DNA of 18,041 nt, from assembly GCA_025769875.1 (NCBI GenBank), contig JAGFNK010000936.1:1-18041 (forward strand). The letters are read 5' to 3'. The stretch's first letter is position 1, and the number at the start of each line of letters is the position of its first letter. This document shows positions 17,512 through 18,041 of this stretch, piece by piece. This stretch comes from Russula earlei (taxonomy: Eukaryota > Basidiomycota > Agaricomycetes > Russulales > Russulaceae). The notes beneath the pieces are model-generated. The model was not told where the DNA came from. It saw nothing but the letters and a program-made list of their open reading frames with translations, and made no database searches. A program made the translations under genes and the position numbers.

Positions 17512-18041
17512 AGCTGATGTTCCTCTAACCTCTGTCGACAGGCCAATAGATAACCTATACGTGCATCTTTCTCGATCGAGACTGCCTGCTGCTCTGCTAA
17601 ACATACTAGAAACTTCTTAGACCTTTGGGCTTTGAACCGGCTTGACCCTTTATATGGCATCATTAGTCCATAGAGGATTTGTAGCTCCCAATAATACCGT
17701 ACCCCACTGTTTTGCAGTCCATAGTAGCCTGCAACCTTGACGATACCAAGAACGTCTCGCCCAATGTTTTCTTCTTTCTTTTTTTTTGGTTTGATCGGAG
17801 ACTCGTCTGGCTACACAACCAGATTTTGTCTGTTCTTATTTTTGCAACCCAGGAGCTCATACGTAACAGTTCCACGTGAGGATGGCTTAAATGTGAGCGG
17901 AAAGATGATGATTGTTCTAAAGGATCTTATTCAGGATCCGAGACGCAGTACTCAGCGCTCAGCAGTCACGGTCTCTAGCAGTCTCACAGCTAGCACAAGC
18001 TCACCATGTCCGTTCTGTGCTATGCACAGAAATTGTCATCT
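17512..18041. other. Downstream region with no recognised gene
   Basis: After the OPI3-like stop I see no coding region, tRNA or repeat that I can support. There is a short T-run near 17780-17788. An ATG near 18006 at the right edge, in TCACCATGTCC context, could begin a further plus-strand gene that continues past the window, but only about 36 bases are visible. Confidence 0.4.
18006..18041 (+). CDS. Possible start of a further gene, cut by window edge
   Basis: ATGTCCGTTCTG follows CTCACC, a good fungal start context, after AGC/CTC-rich sequence resembling a 5' untranslated leader. Twelve codons are open to the window edge. This is too short to assign to any family. Confidence 0.2.
   Translation, partial: MSVLCYAQKLSS

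Overview
This is fungal nuclear DNA, most likely from a mushroom-forming basidiomycete (Agaricomycetes). Genes are split by many introns of about 50-80 nt with GT-AG (some GC-AG) ends, some exons are tiny, and the recognisable families are basidiomycete-type. All gene models were built by hand from splice signals, reading phase and remembered family patterns. No alignment or database search was run.

Left part (1-2469). A decayed hAT-type transposon runs off the left edge. Its transposase remnant lies on the minus strand (1-866) and carries a nonsense codon and a frameshift. The element end is near 1833, where sub-terminal GGGTACGGG-like repeats occur. A 340-bp MITE-like insertion with 15-bp inverted ends follows at 1951-2290.

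Middle part (2470-9820). Three tandem paralogues, all on the minus strand, encode a multi-pass membrane protein of unknown function: A (2470-4281), B (5365-7152) and C (8179-9820). Each can be spliced into one uninterrupted frame (352, 344 and about 294 aa) with 13-14 exons. The first twelve exons match in phase, and eleven of them in length. They include an 11-nt micro-exon preceded by a GC-AG intron in all three copies. A and B come from a recent direct segmental duplication that also copied 5' and 3' flanks. C is older and more diverged.

Right part (9821-18041), plus strand. First is a TAH18/NDOR1-type NADPH-dependent diflavin oxidoreductase (10660-12842), the electron donor of cytosolic Fe-S assembly. 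It is clearly recognisable but needs about six single-base frame corrections. Second is a large gene (13070-16226, about 814 aa after frame correction) with an N-terminal helical bundle resembling the MLKL N-terminal / HeLo-like class, a low-complexity acidic linker, a catalytically dead kinase-like domain and a conserved fungal C-terminal region. It also has several frame breaks. Third is an intact five-exon OPI3-type phospholipid N-methyltransferase (16606-17511, 215 aa).

The genes do not form an operon or an obvious pathway cluster. The main points of interest are the tandem membrane-protein family with its conserved odd splicing, the MLKL-like helical-bundle/pseudokinase architecture, and the concentration of single-base frame breaks in two neighbouring genes beside intact ones.
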